From NCBI RefSeq assembly GCF_030285665.1, contig NZ_CP127295.1:7378001-7442000 (forward strand): a stretch of 64,000 nt of DNA, given 5' to 3'. Below the pieces are notes generated by a model that was not told the origin of the DNA, made no database searches, and worked only from the letters and a program-made list of their open reading frames with translations. The stretch's first letter is position 1. The number at the start of each line of letters is the position of its first letter. Source of the stretch: Amycolatopsis mongoliensis (GTDB lineage: Bacteria; Actinomycetota; Actinomycetes; Mycobacteriales; Pseudonocardiaceae). Below are positions 63,678 to 64,000 of the stretch, piece by piece. A program made the position numbers and the translations under genes.

Positions 63678-64000
63678 CTGCGTCGACCGGATCGGGACCT
63701 CGGCGTCGTCGCGCAGGAAGACCGGGATCCGCTCGGCCGGGGCCGCCGCCTCGACCGTGATCCCGCCCTCGTGGCGCGCGCCGGTGACCGCGTCCGTCCA
63801 CGCCGCACCCGCGGGCAGGTACACCCGCCGGGACGTGGCTCCCGGCTCGAGCACCGGCGCGACCAGCACGTCCGGCCCCAGCAGGAACTCGTCGTCGACC
63901 TCCCACGAAGCGGCGTCCCCGGGGAAGTCGACGAACAGCGGCCGCATCGGGGGGATGCCCTGCTCGTGCGCCACCCGCATCTGGGCCGTCAAGTACGGCC
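63675..64000 (-). CDS. Glycoside hydrolase family 31, C-terminal part (5' off window)
   Basis: C-terminal about 108 residues of a GH31 alpha-glucosidase/alpha-xylosidase. YLTAQMRVAHEQGIPPMRPL, then FPGDAASWEVDDEFLLGPDV and VLEPGATSRRVYLPAG are typical of the region after the (beta/alpha)8 barrel. The catalytic Asp residues would lie upstream of the right edge. TTG 63992 is internal, not a start. It would hydrolyse alpha-linked glycans; the specificity cannot be read here. Confidence 0.85.
   Translation of the reverse strand, partial: PYLTAQMRVAHEQGIPPMRPLFVDFPGDAASWEVDDEFLLGPDVLVAPVLEPGATSRRVYLPAGAAWTDAVTGARHEGGITVEAAAPAERIPVFLRDDAEVPIRSTQ

Overview
The window is about 70% GC or higher, has dense codon-biased genes with many GTG/TTG starts, and carries mycobacterial/actinomycete gene families: a mim/prm-type propane monooxygenase operon, rox-helR, DUF4383, YihY, PucR and WYL regulators, and an LAxTG surface protein. 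It is most likely chromosome from a Pseudonocardiales actinomycete, with an Amycolatopsis-like species my best guess. This is inferred from gene content and was not tested by search. No rRNA, tRNA, CRISPR array, IS element or secondary-metabolite cluster is visible.

Layout. 1-1.4 kb: a large serine recombinase, with its 3' end off the window, abuts a VOC-family gene that loses its 3' half. This looks like the end of an integrated element. 1.4-25.8 kb: an island of stress and envelope genes (DUF4383, FUSC exporter, FMN reductase, glycosyltransferase, PhoU-like/Pit, Zn-dehydrogenase, CocE hydrolase, epimerase, YihY, topoisomerase IB, FAD-Rieske protein, ATP-grasp protein, STAS-ATPase, CDGSH protein, GCS2 ligase, hemerythrin). 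At least 13 transcription units here carry a promoter of the form GTTT-N15-GGGTA, the sigB/sigF-type consensus of actinomycetes; another lies at 50.8 kb. Several place the start codon only 10-11 bases past the -10, as expected for leaderless mRNAs. 25.8-38.5 kb: small regulator-plus-enzyme pairs (ArsR/SRPBCC, WYL/epoxide hydrolase, TetR/NmrA, TetR/FAD monooxygenase), most with visible inverted-repeat operators, plus a fused remnant of an SARP regulator and a DUF2945 gene.

38.5-49.8 kb: the mim locus. A bEBP-like activator without the sigma-54 contact motif is divergent from a small unknown gene and the operon mimA-B-C-D, amidohydrolase, DUF59 protein, alcohol dehydrogenase and mimG (dedicated GroEL-like chaperonin). 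Two 15-bp GTCTCA-N3-TGAGAC sites flank the small gene and are the likely activator sites. The operon ends in a strong hairpin at 49.77 kb. 50-54.5 kb: helR and rox (RNA-polymerase protection and rifamycin monooxygenase), both on the minus strand with TTG starts, preceded by a rifamycin-associated element. 54.6-64 kb: GNAT/TetR pair with three operators, a second epoxide hydrolase, a sortase-anchored surface protein, SDR, xi-class GST, MarR, YceI, TetR, a pentapeptide-repeat protein, and the C-terminal end of a GH31 glycosidase.

The most unusual structure is a dispersed family of long, almost perfect palindromes at gene ends. Some have TGAATGAsTCATTCA cores and others GTGAGTG arms around GGTTAGAACC. 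They lie mostly between convergent genes, and in several the stop codons of the flanking genes are inside the palindrome. They lack U-tracts and may be bidirectional terminators plus stop-codon cassettes. One sits inside the mim operon between mimA and mimB.
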